From: Paramacrobiotus metropolitanus
Lineage: Eukaryota; Tardigrada; Eutardigrada; Parachela; Macrobiotidae
DNA length: 64,000 bases
Reading direction: 5' to 3'
Assembly (NCBI RefSeq): GCF_019649055.1
Contig: NW_026570224.1
Span: forward strand, 3,472,001 to 3,536,000
Part shown: piece after piece, positions 1 to 17,600 of the stretch
Position numbering within the stretch: the first letter of the stretch is position 1
Layout: each line of letters begins with the position of its first letter
Notes under the pieces: generated by a model
Databases searched by the model: none
Seen by the model: only the letters and a program-made list of their open reading frames with translations
What the model was told of the DNA's origin: nothing
Program-made: the position numbers and the translations under genes

Positions 1-3734
<3,734 letters not shown>

Positions 3735-5547
3735 TTAAACGACACTCGATTTGACTCTCGTCAAGCGATTATCACGGAAGCATTTCACAATCGATTGAAC
3801 AACAGTTGTCCAATACGCCGTAATGGGATAAATTTCCCAAAAAACTGCCAAATAACTTCTCGGGATTACCGTGGAAATGGCCGAAGGACTGAGATCCACT
3901 ACTCCGCCAGCGGAAAATGTCAGTGATTTTGAAGGGAACCGTTCCAGGAGAGCCATGGTCAGTCCCACCTCTTCTCGTGATGGCTTCTGCCGGCAAAGGA
4001 AACGATGTATATCACACTTATTAATTAACACTCACTGTAAGTACCGGCTCGCCTATCTACTGCGATTATTCAAATTAAAATTATTCAACAAAACCGGCAC
4101 TTGAATTCACTGATTACAGAATGAACACAGGAATACTCGGCACGGTACATGTTTTCAAACGATAGAAATCGTCCAGCCTCGTGACTGACTATTCGGCTTT
4201 AGCATGAAAACAATTCGCTTATACTTACCGTTCTAATCGTAACTTGGCGCTTGTATACAATCTTCTCCAAAAGTTCAATATCTCTTTCATGCTGCAACAC
4301 AAACGGTCCGCTAAACTCTTAATTAATGGTTAAATAATGTTTGTAATAGCAGAAGCACACTTTTTAGCGCTTTCCTTGATCAGCTGTCAATTAAACTCAC
4401 CTGCCGAAAGAGCTGCACCGGTTGGTCACCGACCACCCACACTGTCAGTAAATAGATTCCCGCCGCCAAAAAGTGTCGAACAACGGATACCGGCGGTTGA
4501 GCTGACATGTCGGCGCCTGATTGTAATAAAATACGGTAAATGGATTAATTATGGTTAATAAATGGTTGAATAATTTGATTACAAAAATCAACAAGTTCTT
4601 GCGCGTGCGTAATATGCCATACCCCAAATGGAAAACCATGCAATGCCGCTTAGAACGACCGATAGATTTCCGGCTATATCCAGAAACAACTTCAACCGGA
4701 AGGTTTCCTGGACTTGGTCAAACGCGGCATAAATTTTTTCCTGTCGGCTTCGTATTCGTCTTAGTTGGGTTAAAAAATTAAACGCAGCGGAATTGTCGTT
4801 GTCCCCATGGGCTAACGTGTGCAGTATCACACAATTCTCTGCATGGAAGGCTTCGGCACAGTCCACCAGAAACGACGACAAATAGGTGAACAGTACATTA
4901 ACGGGATAATAAAATAAAATTGATATCAACATGGTCCCGTGCGCATACGTGACCTGTATCCCCGATGGCAGAGGGATTTTGGCGTATAATAAACTGCCCG
5001 TCCAGAAAGTGGCCACGGGAAGTGTCTGCATGGCTAAGAAAAAGCGCACCATAGCCAGAATGACCACGGAGCAGAAATATATGCGGATCCTAATCAAATT
5101 ACGAAAGTTTGATTTCCGCTTGGAATGCGGAATGTCCAGACCAAATAGTTGTACTAACTGATCCAGAGATTCCGCGCACTGCTTAATTTCGCGACCTTTG
5201 GTGACCAGGAAGAAACCGGCTGACCATGCCATAAAGAAACCGATCTGGCTGGCACAAAAACTAATTAGACTGATCACCGGATTGATTTTCCCGTATGGTG
5301 ACTCGCGGAAATCACCGCCGGTGACAACATCCGCTACATCCAAAAGAAAACCAACGGTGAAAAAAATAAAAATGCCCAGGCTAATGGTTTTAAGTAATAT
5401 AGACGTAGCAAAATTGACTTTCGGAAGAGGTAAAACAATGGCCTGTCGGCCATGGGTGTCGGCTAAGAAGATTGATAACAAAGTCGAACCGGGGCAAGGA
5501 TACCGGCTAATTTCACTGGTTGAGCACAGCAACGTACAACAAGCCAT
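3735..5547 (-). CDS. Gustatory-receptor-like multi-pass membrane protein
   Basis: Four exons read on the minus strand: 5547-4623, 4516-4401, 4291-4229 and 3986-3735. All introns are GT-AG and the phases agree, giving 451 codons plus stop. The protein is rich in hydrophobic helices: TM segments near residues 50-75, 90-115, 150-170, 185-225 and 285-310, another in exon 2 (around HFLAAGIYLLTVWVVG) and a last one in exon 4. The final exon has the layout of arthropod gustatory receptors: a short intracellular link, then the stretch SAISTVIPRSYLAVFWEIYP, where SYLAVFWE sits at the place of the family's degenerate TY..F motif. Such receptors are ligand-gated cation channels of chemosensory neurons with an intracellular N-terminus. 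The length suits the family (about 400-450 residues). Sequence identity to named receptors is low, so family membership rests on topology, intron placement and the C-terminal motif. The ligand cannot be guessed. Another divergent 7TM protein is possible. Confidence 0.68.
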
Positions 5548-6387
5548 TTATGCCTTAAAAAATTGTGCGCATTGCTAAACATGCGAAGTATACCGTACTT
5601 GATTATAAAAAATGCAGATAAGTCGAAAAATTCGGAGAAAACACATTTTAGAAACCAATCAACTTTACAAATATCACACTCCATAATTCTCATGGGTTAT
5701 CCTGCTCGAGCTTCCTTCTGTTTTTTATCGTATGAGTAACGGTTTAATTTCCGTTTGGATGTGGATTTAGAAACAAGAGATGCCACCGGTCACCCGATAG
5801 TGACGGTATGTAATGCACCTTTCACCTCACTGATTAACTAACATCCTGTTCTGTATGCATAGACGGACATAGTGCGCCAGCAAATTAACGCCTAGGTGGA
5901 AATACCGTGGTGTACACTATTGCCAGGAGAGCTGGTGCTGAAACCCCGTAAAACTATTTTTGAATACCTTCTCTCAAACGAGGCAGATATTAACATTTGT
6001 ACAGTCGCTTCTAGGATTTCAAAACGCGATGACGCTATCCTAAGGGACTTGCCGCATGTTAACCGTAAAACAAAGTTGTTCTCTGGCTGTCTTTTACACA
6101 TTTATAAAGTCAAAAACATAACAACACGGAAAAATCTTTGCCTAAATGTATTCATCGCGATGGTTATTATTTAAGTGGCATATAGCTGATAAAATATTGC
6201 GGAACAACGTGCTATACTGCTTGCGGGTGCAAATCCGAATTTCCAGAATGCATGTAGTTTTTTTCAGTTGGTAACACGAGCCTTGATCATCCTAGCACAC
6301 TTTCACATCAAATATCATAAAAAGGAAACCATTATCCGGGATAATATGCTCGGCGTTAGCTCATAGAAACCTCTTCTCGGTAGAAGT
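5548..6387. other. Intergenic between receptor start and ZNF330 stop
   Basis: This holds the 5' flank of the gustatory-receptor-like gene and the 3' flank of ZNF330, both on the minus strand. A 92-codon plus-strand frame and an overlapping minus-strand frame (5892-6174) have no recognisable content. I see no repeat or RNA gene. Confidence 0.5.
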
Positions 6388-8238
<1,851 letters not shown>

Positions 8239-8289
8239 TTACCAGATACTCGTCTAACAATAAAAGATTATCCAGGCAAGCTTCTAGGG

Positions 8290-8333
8290 TAGAGTAGAAT
8301 TCTGGAGATCTATCTAGAGTAGAATTCTGGAGA
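8290..8333. repeat. Two-copy 25-bp tandem duplication
   Basis: A 19-base string containing AGAGTAGAATTCTGGAGA starts at 8290 and again at 8315 in perfect copy. A comparable small duplication lies at 8827-8862, where the 16-mer GCAAAATTTGCTAATT recurs 20 bases apart. Both look like replication-slippage products in intergenic DNA. Confidence 0.85.
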
Positions 8334-9077
8334 GTCAGATCAATAAAATTTAAGCAGAATATAGGCAAAAATCATGGGTTGCAAATTTCCCGTGTTTGAA
8401 TAATTGTGGTGAAAAATCCAATACAAACATGTTTTACATTTTCCTTATTTCTAACTCTGACCGCTTTGTGCAGATCGATTTTGAATCACGAATGTCATAA
8501 AGGCTAAAAGGCAGTAAAAGATTTCGGCACTTAGAACTGTCAAATATCAGCAGCCCGCTCGTATCTGCGGCACGACTGCTGCGCACGTATCGGTTACTCA
8601 TCTTTCCGCTATGACTAAGAGAAAAAACTGAAATATGTTCCCACCAGTGATAACGGATACACGAGTAGAAATAAATACCATATCTGAGAGCAGTCAGAGC
8701 ACCGTGAATTCTGCAATAAATCAGCCTTCATTGCCGTTTTATATTGCCACGGTAAACAAGTGCAAACTTGACGAGAAAATAATTTAAGCTTAATGACATG
8801 CAATAATTAAATTTTTCTTCGTGTGGGCAAAATTTGCTAATTTTGTGCAAAATTTGCTAATTAATTAGGCGTAAATGATTCCAGTTATAACTGCTCATCA
8901 AAGTTTTGCTTAATTACTAATTAGTAATTTAGTTAATTAAACCATATCATCTCAACACTTAATTACGGACTACAGCGTAATTTCATACAGTCTAATACAG
9001 CACGGAATCATTACGAACATTTATAAGCAGCTCAGGATAATTTTAACGAGTTGATGTGCGGTCGTGAATGTGGCCAC

Positions 9078-9117
9078 GAATTATAAAACCGAGCTCAACA
9101 GCTCGGTTTTATAATTC
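9078..9117. repeat. Perfect 18-bp inverted repeat with 4-nt loop
   Basis: The left arm GAATTATAAAACCGAGCT (9078-9095) is exactly complementary to the right arm (9100-9117), with CAAC between them. As DNA it could extrude a cruciform; as RNA it would form an 18-bp hairpin. It lies in the intergenic region about 830 bp before the chromodomain gene. No transposon ends or target duplication are evident next to it. Confidence 0.93.
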
Positions 9118-9949
9118 AGCAACTGATTCTCCATCTGACCAATGCGCGCAGCGTTATCAGTGAATCTGTCTGACTCACAAATCAGTGCGTGAGTTGGAGC
9201 GCACTCGAGCATTTTGACCTAGATACAATTCTCATCTGAATCCCAATACGTGGTAAATTTGACAGTTGCTACTATAGAGAGTAGAGCGCTTGGATTAAAT
9301 CTCAAAGCAGAACGAGAAGCTGCGAGAGATTTCAGTTTGGTTTGATAATGCCAAAAACCACAACATGGTGTCGTACGCCGCACCGTCAGCGGAAGTTCAC
9401 AAACTGTGACGTCATGAGAGTTTCTTGGCCATTCTCGCAGCAGATGAGCAGCATCCTCGTCTGCATTCATTCATTTGTTTGTAACGATAAAGCCATAGTT
9501 ATAATTATGTACTTACTGTAGTACTTACTGTAATTGTACTTAAATTTGCTTGTTCATTTTTGTTTTGTGATTTCTGTCAGTGAAGTACGTTACTGATTAG
9601 AAAGACAATATTCATGTCTTTTCAAAAACGGTTTTCATTGCTACGGCATCGGTACGAGTACAGTGAAGCGTAGAGCAGCATAAAAAGCTTTTGTTCGGAG
9701 TTTCTCGAAATTCAGTGACGCAAGGTTTGAACCGTTTTTCAACTCTGGTTTGGTCATCCCAGAAGTCGAGAAACGTTATATATTCACAACGGCGTAATTG
9801 ACAGCGTGATTTGCGGGACCTAGTGGCCGGCGGAAAAGTGAATTATAACTTGGAGAACTACGAACTCGACGAAAGGTTATCGACTTCGTCCCTGCAGATG
9901 CTGGTTGCTGTGCTGTTTCGGTTGCCTTTAACGGACTGCTGGAAACAAA

Positions 9950-11163
9950 ATGCCACCAACTCGGCGAAAATCTGGTGAGAAAATAGCGAAAATTTTACAT
10001 TTCTTTTCGGTTCTCCTGAACTTGATTTATTGGATCTGCTGACCCGGAAGTTTTACTGTGCGCATTTACCGTTGAAAATATTCATATTGGATTTTTTGCA
10101 GTGACTGCAAAAGACGATGGTGAAGGACTGTACGAAGTGAAAGCGATTGTCGATAAACGCATAATTCAGGACGATGTGGTACAGTACCGTGTACAGTGGA
10201 AAGATAAGAAGTAAGCTGCAAAATTTAATGGAGTAATTCACTTTTCAGTTATACAGCTTGCGTACTAATTGATTCGGGTTTTGCATTGGATTTTTTCTTC
10301 ATTCGGTGAATTTCGTCGCAGATTTCAGGGACGCGATACGTGGGAAACACGAGAAAATCTCGTGGACGGCTGCGAAATTATGCTCAGCAAGTTTGAAGAA
10401 CGGCTACAAAAGAGACGCGAAAAATTAACGAAACGTCAGATTGCACAACAGTTAAAGAAAGATCACCTCAAAACGAAGAAGCGCCAGAGGGAACAATCTG
10501 TGACCGCCGTTCCGGTGGAAAACAGCAGCCTATCTGATACCCGTGCACGAAAACGTCGGGCTGCGAAGAAGGTGATTGTTAAGGATACCGACGGTCCTCG
10601 GAAAATTAATAAAGGTGACGTAGTTACAGTAAAAAGGTAAACAATTCTGTGAAACGTTCCACAGCTGCGAATGTAATAAATTTGAAATTCCACTTCAAGG
10701 ATTTTAATAACAATAAAAAAGAAATAATACGATGACTTGGAAGATCTGCTCTTATGGTTGGTTCTGCAGGAAAGTAGGCTGCAGTTTTAATGGGAAATTA
10801 ACTTCACGATTGAACGTTTCAGAAGCAGCCAAAACCACTAAATCGGATTTGTGTGGGGATAAAAAACCTTCCATACCCGAGCCACCCGAACCTCAAATAT
10901 TTTGCCGTGAAGTGCCACCCGGGCCTCAAATATTTCGCTGTGAAAGTTGCAAATTCTATGCTGATAACCAGGCAACCTTTGAGCAGCATCTGCGCGGTAC
11001 AGCACACGCTGCAAAGTCAGCGATTGGCAAGATGAGATGCTCCGGGTGCCGGTTTCACAGTTCGAATACAGAAAAAATTATGGCCCATGTTACCAAACAT
11101 AAGTTTCACTACGAAGCCGGAAAGGATTTGCATTACCTGTTTTTCGAAATCGCGCTTGACTGA
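9950..11163 (+). CDS. Chromodomain protein with two C-terminal C2H2-like zinc fingers
   Basis: Four exons: 9950-9974, 10102-10210, 10322-10636 and 10770-11163. Junctions are GT-AG with matching phases, giving 280 residues. The chromodomain spans about residues 18-70: it starts at YEVKAIVDKRI, continues through YRVQWKDKK and ends in DTWETRENLVDGCEIMLSKFEE. The intron falls inside the domain after the strand-three tryptophan. A long basic linker follows (KKRQREQS, ARKRRAAKK). The C-terminus has two CxxC...H...H fingers (CESCKFYADN...H...H and CSGCRFHSSN...H...H). The unit PxPQIF(R)C is duplicated just before the first finger. Chromodomains read methylated histone H3 tails. Here the usual third cage aromatic after WKD is Lys, so methyl-lysine binding is uncertain. 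A polyadenylation signal lies at 11439. No known orthologue is recognised; the domain pairing is the main clue to a chromatin role. Confidence 0.85.
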
Positions 11164-11674
11164 TGATTTGCTTTGTCGTTGAAAGCGCTAACCGGATGGG
11201 CCTCATGCTGAGAATGATTTTAATGTTTTACTGCAGCTGCTTTCTAATACAGATTTTCTTAATTTTGTTGCACATGCTTGGTGATGGTTTTGAATTTTTT
11301 TGATAATGTCGACGCTACTCGTACTGCTGCGTATGGAGTAGAAAAGGTGATGTTATTGCAGGTGGTTACTTTCGTTTACTGATACAGTAATTTTATGGTT
11401 TTGGTTACAGAATGTATGCTTGCATTAGAGTTGGGATTAATAAAGTCCAAAGCACAAACATAAAGAATGTTTCATAAGCTTTTACATTGTTTAAACATGA
11501 TAAAACATCGTCCGCTTTGAGACTGCGCATGTGAGATCCAAAGAGAAAAACAAATGTTAGAACATGTGGTGTTACAGATCAGTATATGCTTACAGTTGTA
11601 AGAATTTAAAGGAATCTACGAGTCTGTTACCGTTTTCGAAATCACAAATTGGTGTTCTCAACATCACTAAATCT
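11164..11674. other. Convergent 3' intergenic region
   Basis: This separates the 3' ends of the chromodomain gene (plus) and FANCM (minus). Apart from the polyadenylation signal at 11439-11444 and T-rich stretches I see no feature. Confidence 0.5.
11439..11444 (+). promoter_or_regulatory. Polyadenylation signal AATAAA
   Basis: A consensus hexamer 276 bases after the stop codon of the plus-strand chromodomain gene, followed by T-rich sequence. Its position suits the 3' end of that transcript. Confidence 0.5.
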
Positions 11675-14600
11675 CTATTTTTTTCGGCGGCCTTTGAAGT
11701 GTGGCTTTCTAAAGTCGTTGTCCCAGGCCTTCGCAACCGGTTTCGGCTTGGTGCTCCTGATCAAAACAACAAAGACAACCTAGGTTATGAATATTATGGC
11801 AATGACAATCACAAATTCGCCGGTATTTGTAATTTTTACCGAAACTCAGTTCACCGCGCAAAATCTATCCCTTCCACTATATAATTTAATTTCATATTTA
11901 CATAATCTACGAAGGTTCTTTGCTTCCACTCTGAACCAACAGCAGTTAACATGAAGCTGTGCGCGGGACGTCGTTTCAGTTTCCTCCAGTAACCGGAGCC
12001 CGAGGTCAATTTGTTTGATTTCTCGGAAAGATACTTACTTCTGGGGAGGGGACGTTTCTTCTTCGGAATAAGCCACAAAACTATCGCTTCCATAATCCGG
12101 ATCCTGCTCAAAGGGTTGCGAGAAAACATCCTCTCGGAATTTCCTTGGGCCCAATCGGCCCATAATCAAATCTCTATTGGGCGTTTCCACGAGATCTCTA
12201 GCATAGATTGCGTGCATATCTACACGAATATTAAACCGCGATTTCTTCCACCTGTATATCGACAAATGAAAAGCCCATGCTGACTATCTGCTACGTACAC
12301 GTCGGATTTGTTTCATCACTTCCGCTGTCAACAAAGCTGGCGGGATACTCGTCATCCGGTTCGTCTTCTTCCGCTTCATCCGCAGAACGCTCGTCCGAAC
12401 ATTCGGCCTGAGTGCAGAGGAATTGCCGTCCCAGCTTCTTCAAGTTCTTTTTCGGTCTGTTGGAGGTCTAAAAAATACACACAATAACGCAAAAAAACAT
12501 AACCATAATTTTTATTATGTTTACGTTAGTTCCTTTGCCAACGTTCAGCTTGGGTTTTGGTGGCGCTGTACGTTCGCTTCTGGCAGCTGATGCAGCTCTA
12601 CTGGGCGAAGGCGTGTCAAAAGCAGCTACAGGTCGGCGACGTTTATGACGTATGATGATTTCTTCTTCCTCTGCTTAGAAAACAGTTCCAAATTAACAAA
12701 ATCTTTGACACAGAATCAACTTTCTGCACGTCCGTACCGAAGCAATTTGAAAAGCAAAAACCACAGTAAAGCGGGTAATGTGGTTCAGAACTACGTTTGC
12801 GGCTCACGGCTCTACATCTTTGTATGCGCTATTGATGTGAAAAAGTAGAATTCGGTCTTACCATCATCATTATTTGTTGGAACGTCAATCGGTGCAGCAC
12901 AGGGAGAATCCTGATTCTGCTGCTTCAGAGCGGAAGAAATAACAGCCGCTTTCCGACGAACTCTGCTGCCTTGCGTCGCCGGTTTCCACTGCCCGTCAGC
13001 AGGAGGCGCCTTCAGTGGAGATTCAACTAAGACAACAGATTCTTTCCGCCGCGAAGACTTCGTCAGGGCATCTTTAAGATTTCCTTCGTTTTCGTCGATC
13101 TTCTTTGGCCTTCCCATTGGATAATCAAACGGATCCGGCACTACCGGCTTTCTTTGCAACTGAACTACCGCGTCCACCACTTTGCTTTTCCCGGCTGGAA
13201 ATGGAGGGTTGATCTTGGTATCATTTTGTACCGGATCATCCATCAAGTCCGTGTCATACGGTAAAGATGAAGGAATTACGTCTTTGCTGAGAAATTTCTT
13301 ATCATCGTCACTTTCGTCCTCGGAAAAGGACGCCATTATAACATCCACCTCCATTTCTTTTTCGCTGACATAGCTCGCCAAAATTCTGGAGGGAGAAGCA
13401 TCGTGTTTTCGGTGGATTTCTCGCACTGGGCTCAGATTCGGAGAAGCCAGCATTCTTTTCCGAGAGCGAGAAATAACAGGGGTGGAATGACTGCTAGGAC
13501 CACGGGAAAGAGGGACAACAGTATCGCTTGCAAGAACGGCCATTTTTGCTGCAACAAAGGTGAACACAACACGTTTACCCAAGGCATGAATGATTGTCTA
13601 TTTTGCTAATACCTGTAAGTTTTCCAAAACAAAATGAAGTGGATATGCATTCATACAATTATCCCATGGTACAATTTTTAATCTTATTTTTTTAAAATTT
13701 AACTTCCATGCGTGGCCAAGGATTCAGTTCTGTAAATTTCTGAAACGTTCCGCCGATGCGCAGATGTTATATACAAATACCTTCCGCCAAATTTGATTTG
13801 GTCTGGTCATCATCGAAATTCAACCGGCACCGAGTAGGCATTTCCGCAACGCTGCCGTTTTCGGACTGCTTTGCCAAAGGGCTTTCGGGGATTATCTCAG
13901 ACGTTTGATTAACAAATTGCAATGCTGTTGTAAAGGTCATGACATCCCGACACTCTGTTGAATTCATACCGGTTGATTCAACATTCCCTGTAGTTCGCTC
14001 CTAAAACAAGCATAATTTACTTTAATTCACTCAGACAGTAGTAATTACATACAAATTCCATCAGCCGATCACGTGATGCTTTCAGTCCTGTATCGGCCTT
14101 AGGCTCAAGTCCGTCCCATTGTTCCCAATTCGCGATATCCACTCCCATATCATTTTGGATGTCCACATTAATATCACCGGCTTTCTGCACGTCTGGCAGT
14201 ATCAGAGACTCCGAGAAGACCCTATCCATATCTACCGGACTGATCAGTTTCGGGATTTCCTTTGCAATCTGGGACAGATTCTGCAGTAAGCCGCATTTTA
14301 TACAAGGCATCGGTTAAATTTTGTTTTGCAATTTATTTTCAAAAATAGTGATATCGTTACAGATACATATTCTGTTACTACAAAATTACATAAATATTCA
14401 CCTCTTCCAACCCCTTTTGTGTTATTGTATCAGCGTCAGATCCATCATTTTGTGCAGGGGGTGGGAAAATACCCTTTTCAGCCTGCTCAGTGGACTCGAA
14501 ATCCTCACAACTTCCCTGATTATTTGTACTTTGTTATTTGTACTTCCCTGATACATATTCTGTTACTACAAAATTACATAAATATTCACCTCTTCCAACC

Positions 14601-17600
14601 CCTTTTGTGTTATTGTATCAGCGTCAGATCCATCATTTTGTGCAGGGGGTGGGAAAATACCCTTTTCAGCCTGCTCAGTGGACTCGAAATCCTCACAACT
14701 TCCCTGATTATTTGTACTTCCGGTCGAGTTCGTCATGGTAGTTTCCGAAGCACGCGAGGTAAGAGTTGCGGTGCTTTGCTGAGAAGTATCCATAGACGAT
14801 CGGGCAACATCCGTGGAACTTTTTGACGCCTCACGACTAACCGGAACTGAGACTGTGCAATGTTTTTCGGTGGATGCACCTTCGACACTTTGCAATATCG
14901 AAGCCTTGACTGTTACTTCGAAGCTCTTTTCCTGCCCATCTTTGGAGATGTTGGGAGGCGTTTCCAGCGTATCCAGACGATTACGTTTCATTTTTCGCGA
15001 AACAGAACCATCTAAGAGTTTTAAAACATCACCTTGTCCAATATTCCTTGGTCTCTCAGCCGCAAACACAAGGGGGCCAGGTGTCTCTTGACTGTCCAAA
15101 TGATCCAAACGTTGCTGCAGAACTTTTCGCAGTCCAATCGCCTGATCTGGTCGATCCAGCTTATCAGTAGATTTATGAGCGGCCATCATTTCAGTCAGAC
15201 GTTGCCGATGTTCTTTCGCCTTCTCCACATCCTCATCGGAGTCCGCAAACGGATCAGGTTTCTTGGGAGCTACTGCCTTCCTTTTGGATGACTTTTTACG
15301 TCTGACAGGTTTATCATTGACATCACTTTCGGTATCCGTTATGAGCTCCGTATCAGAGAGTTCAATAAAGCCGGCTAGCACAGCTTCCTCATACATCTTA
15401 CCGCAGGTTGGATCATAGGAAGCTTCATCGAAATCCATAGCATTATCATTAATTTGACGCATTAAGGACACGAGAGTATTCGTACGAGCCGACGAAATCA
15501 GAAAGCTGTTGAAAATTTCGGCATGTGGTAAATGTTGCGACAACGGATTTGTGCCCACGTCCAATACAGGTCGATTCAAATTGATATCTTCGTACATCGC
15601 TCGTTCTCGAAACTAAAAAGTTAAGTGAAAAACTAAATGAGAAACGGTTACAAAATAAATTTAACAACAGTAAGGAGCAACGGGGCTCGTGTCCATTTAA
15701 CTCAAGTTAACATTTAACATGTAAGCGATCAACGACTGGCACCTCGCACGTCAAAATCAGCAGAAATAGGCTTCAGCGACCGAAAAGAAAAGAGGTACAC
15801 ACAAAAACATTTTCCATACCGTTCTGCATAGTTCTGAAAACGTGGAGGGATCGTACAAAAACCGTCGTTCTGCCGAAATGGGAACTTTATCTTCCGCGAT
15901 GCTGCAGTGACGTTCCCATTCCACATGTTCATCTTCCGACATGAACTTCAGTCGAGTTTTCTTCGCCTTGCCGACATTCTCCTTCGACGCTTTCTTGCCC
16001 TTCACTACATTAGACAAACTAATCAGAGACTTTTCTCAACAAAAGATCAACCACAAACTGATCGTCACCCACCGCTCGTTCGGCTCTGCCTTCCCATTTC
16101 CGGACAGTAATCTGGAACAGTCCACTGCAGTTTGACGCAGACTGGATTCAAACCATTTGGGACCATTCTCGCCACGTCCGGACACATTTGGAACCCCGAA
16201 AAATTTGTCAACGTTTTTTGAATGAGCGATTTACTGCTTTGGCAAGTCCGATATTTCTAAAAAAAATCAGATCCTAATAAAATTCAAGAAAATATTTATT
16301 TTTGAGCTAACGAAATACAAGTTTCTTACGTTTTCTTCTCTGCCCTCAGCGAGCAGGAAAACTGTTTTCCCTTCTCGTTTACGCCCAGTCCGTCCAGTAC
16401 GCTGAACATTCCGGATGGCGCTCTTTTGAGAGTCGAAACAGATAATCAAATCCACTTCGCCAATGTCCAGACCTTCCTCTCCCACACATGTCGATACCAG
16501 AACGTTGAAATTACCCGACCGAAACTTCTGCATCACCTGTGGTACAAGAAACTGGCTTCACAACAATTCACAATTAATAAGTCAATTTGGGCAAAAAGAA
16601 CTTCTTTAAAATATTTTTTTAGTGCAACCAGAGGCACGAGAGTAATACACTTTCACGTACGAGAGTAATACAGAGTACACTTTCATGCACTTTCACTTTC
16701 ATGCACTTACACGTAATACACTTTCATGCACGAGAGTAATACAGAGTAGTTCTGAATGTGATCTGGCGTTAGTTCATCAAATCAACAACATTACAGAAGC
16801 ATGTCCAAAAAGTAGACCTACAGCCAATTGTTCCTTTTGCTGAAGCCCCTTTTTGCTCGCGGAGTCAGCCTGACCAACAAACGCCGTGGGATTAATCAGT
16901 GGACGATGTCTTTCCAGCAGGCGAACAATTTCATGCACACTATCGCGATACGTGGTGAATACGATGATGCGGCTATCAACACTTTTCAACGGTTTTGAAG
17001 GGCCCGCTTCATCTGTTTTGCTTTCGGACGATGCAAAATGTTGCAATACTAATTCTTCCAATTTTTGTAGCTTTGGATGTCCATAAATGTATGGTTTGTC
17101 CTGGTCTTCGCGGAAGCTGCGCATGCTTTCACCGGCAGCTACGTCGATACCTAAATATTCTCTCACATTCCCCATCAATCTCTGGAGTTCCGCGTTTTTT
17201 CCCAATAATGTCCCAGTCCACTTGACTTTCTTATCCGCAGTTGCCGGGCGTAAAGTCTCGTGAAGCGAATAATAAAACGCTCGGATTCCATACATCATCA
17301 GCAGTTCATAACAATGGTACAAAGTAATCAGTTGTATAAAGCCACTTGATGTTTCCCGCTTTACGAAATCCTAAAAACACATAGAATTTGGTCAGAAATG
17401 CTTTTACTGCATCGCAACACTACCATGAACATTCAAATACAAATAGGTAGGCACATTTACGGGCTTGTCTACTCGAAAATAAATAAATCAACCAACCACA
17501 ATGATTAGCCTACTCAATAATCCTCGCATCATTATACGGTATTCCAATCACTTTAAACCAATACAAACCACGATGAATAATTTTACACTTAAGAATTTCA

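Noticed and set aside
11851-12129. 92-codon minus-strand frame near the FANCM C-terminus
   Set aside because: The preceding exon ends at a strong GTAAGT donor (12038) that joins in phase to the terminal exon 11756-11675. This frame is intron.
14326-14826. 166-codon plus-strand frame with an internal repeat
   Set aside because: It is antisense to FANCM exon 11 and its tandem duplication. The apparent protein repeat is only the DNA duplication read backwards.
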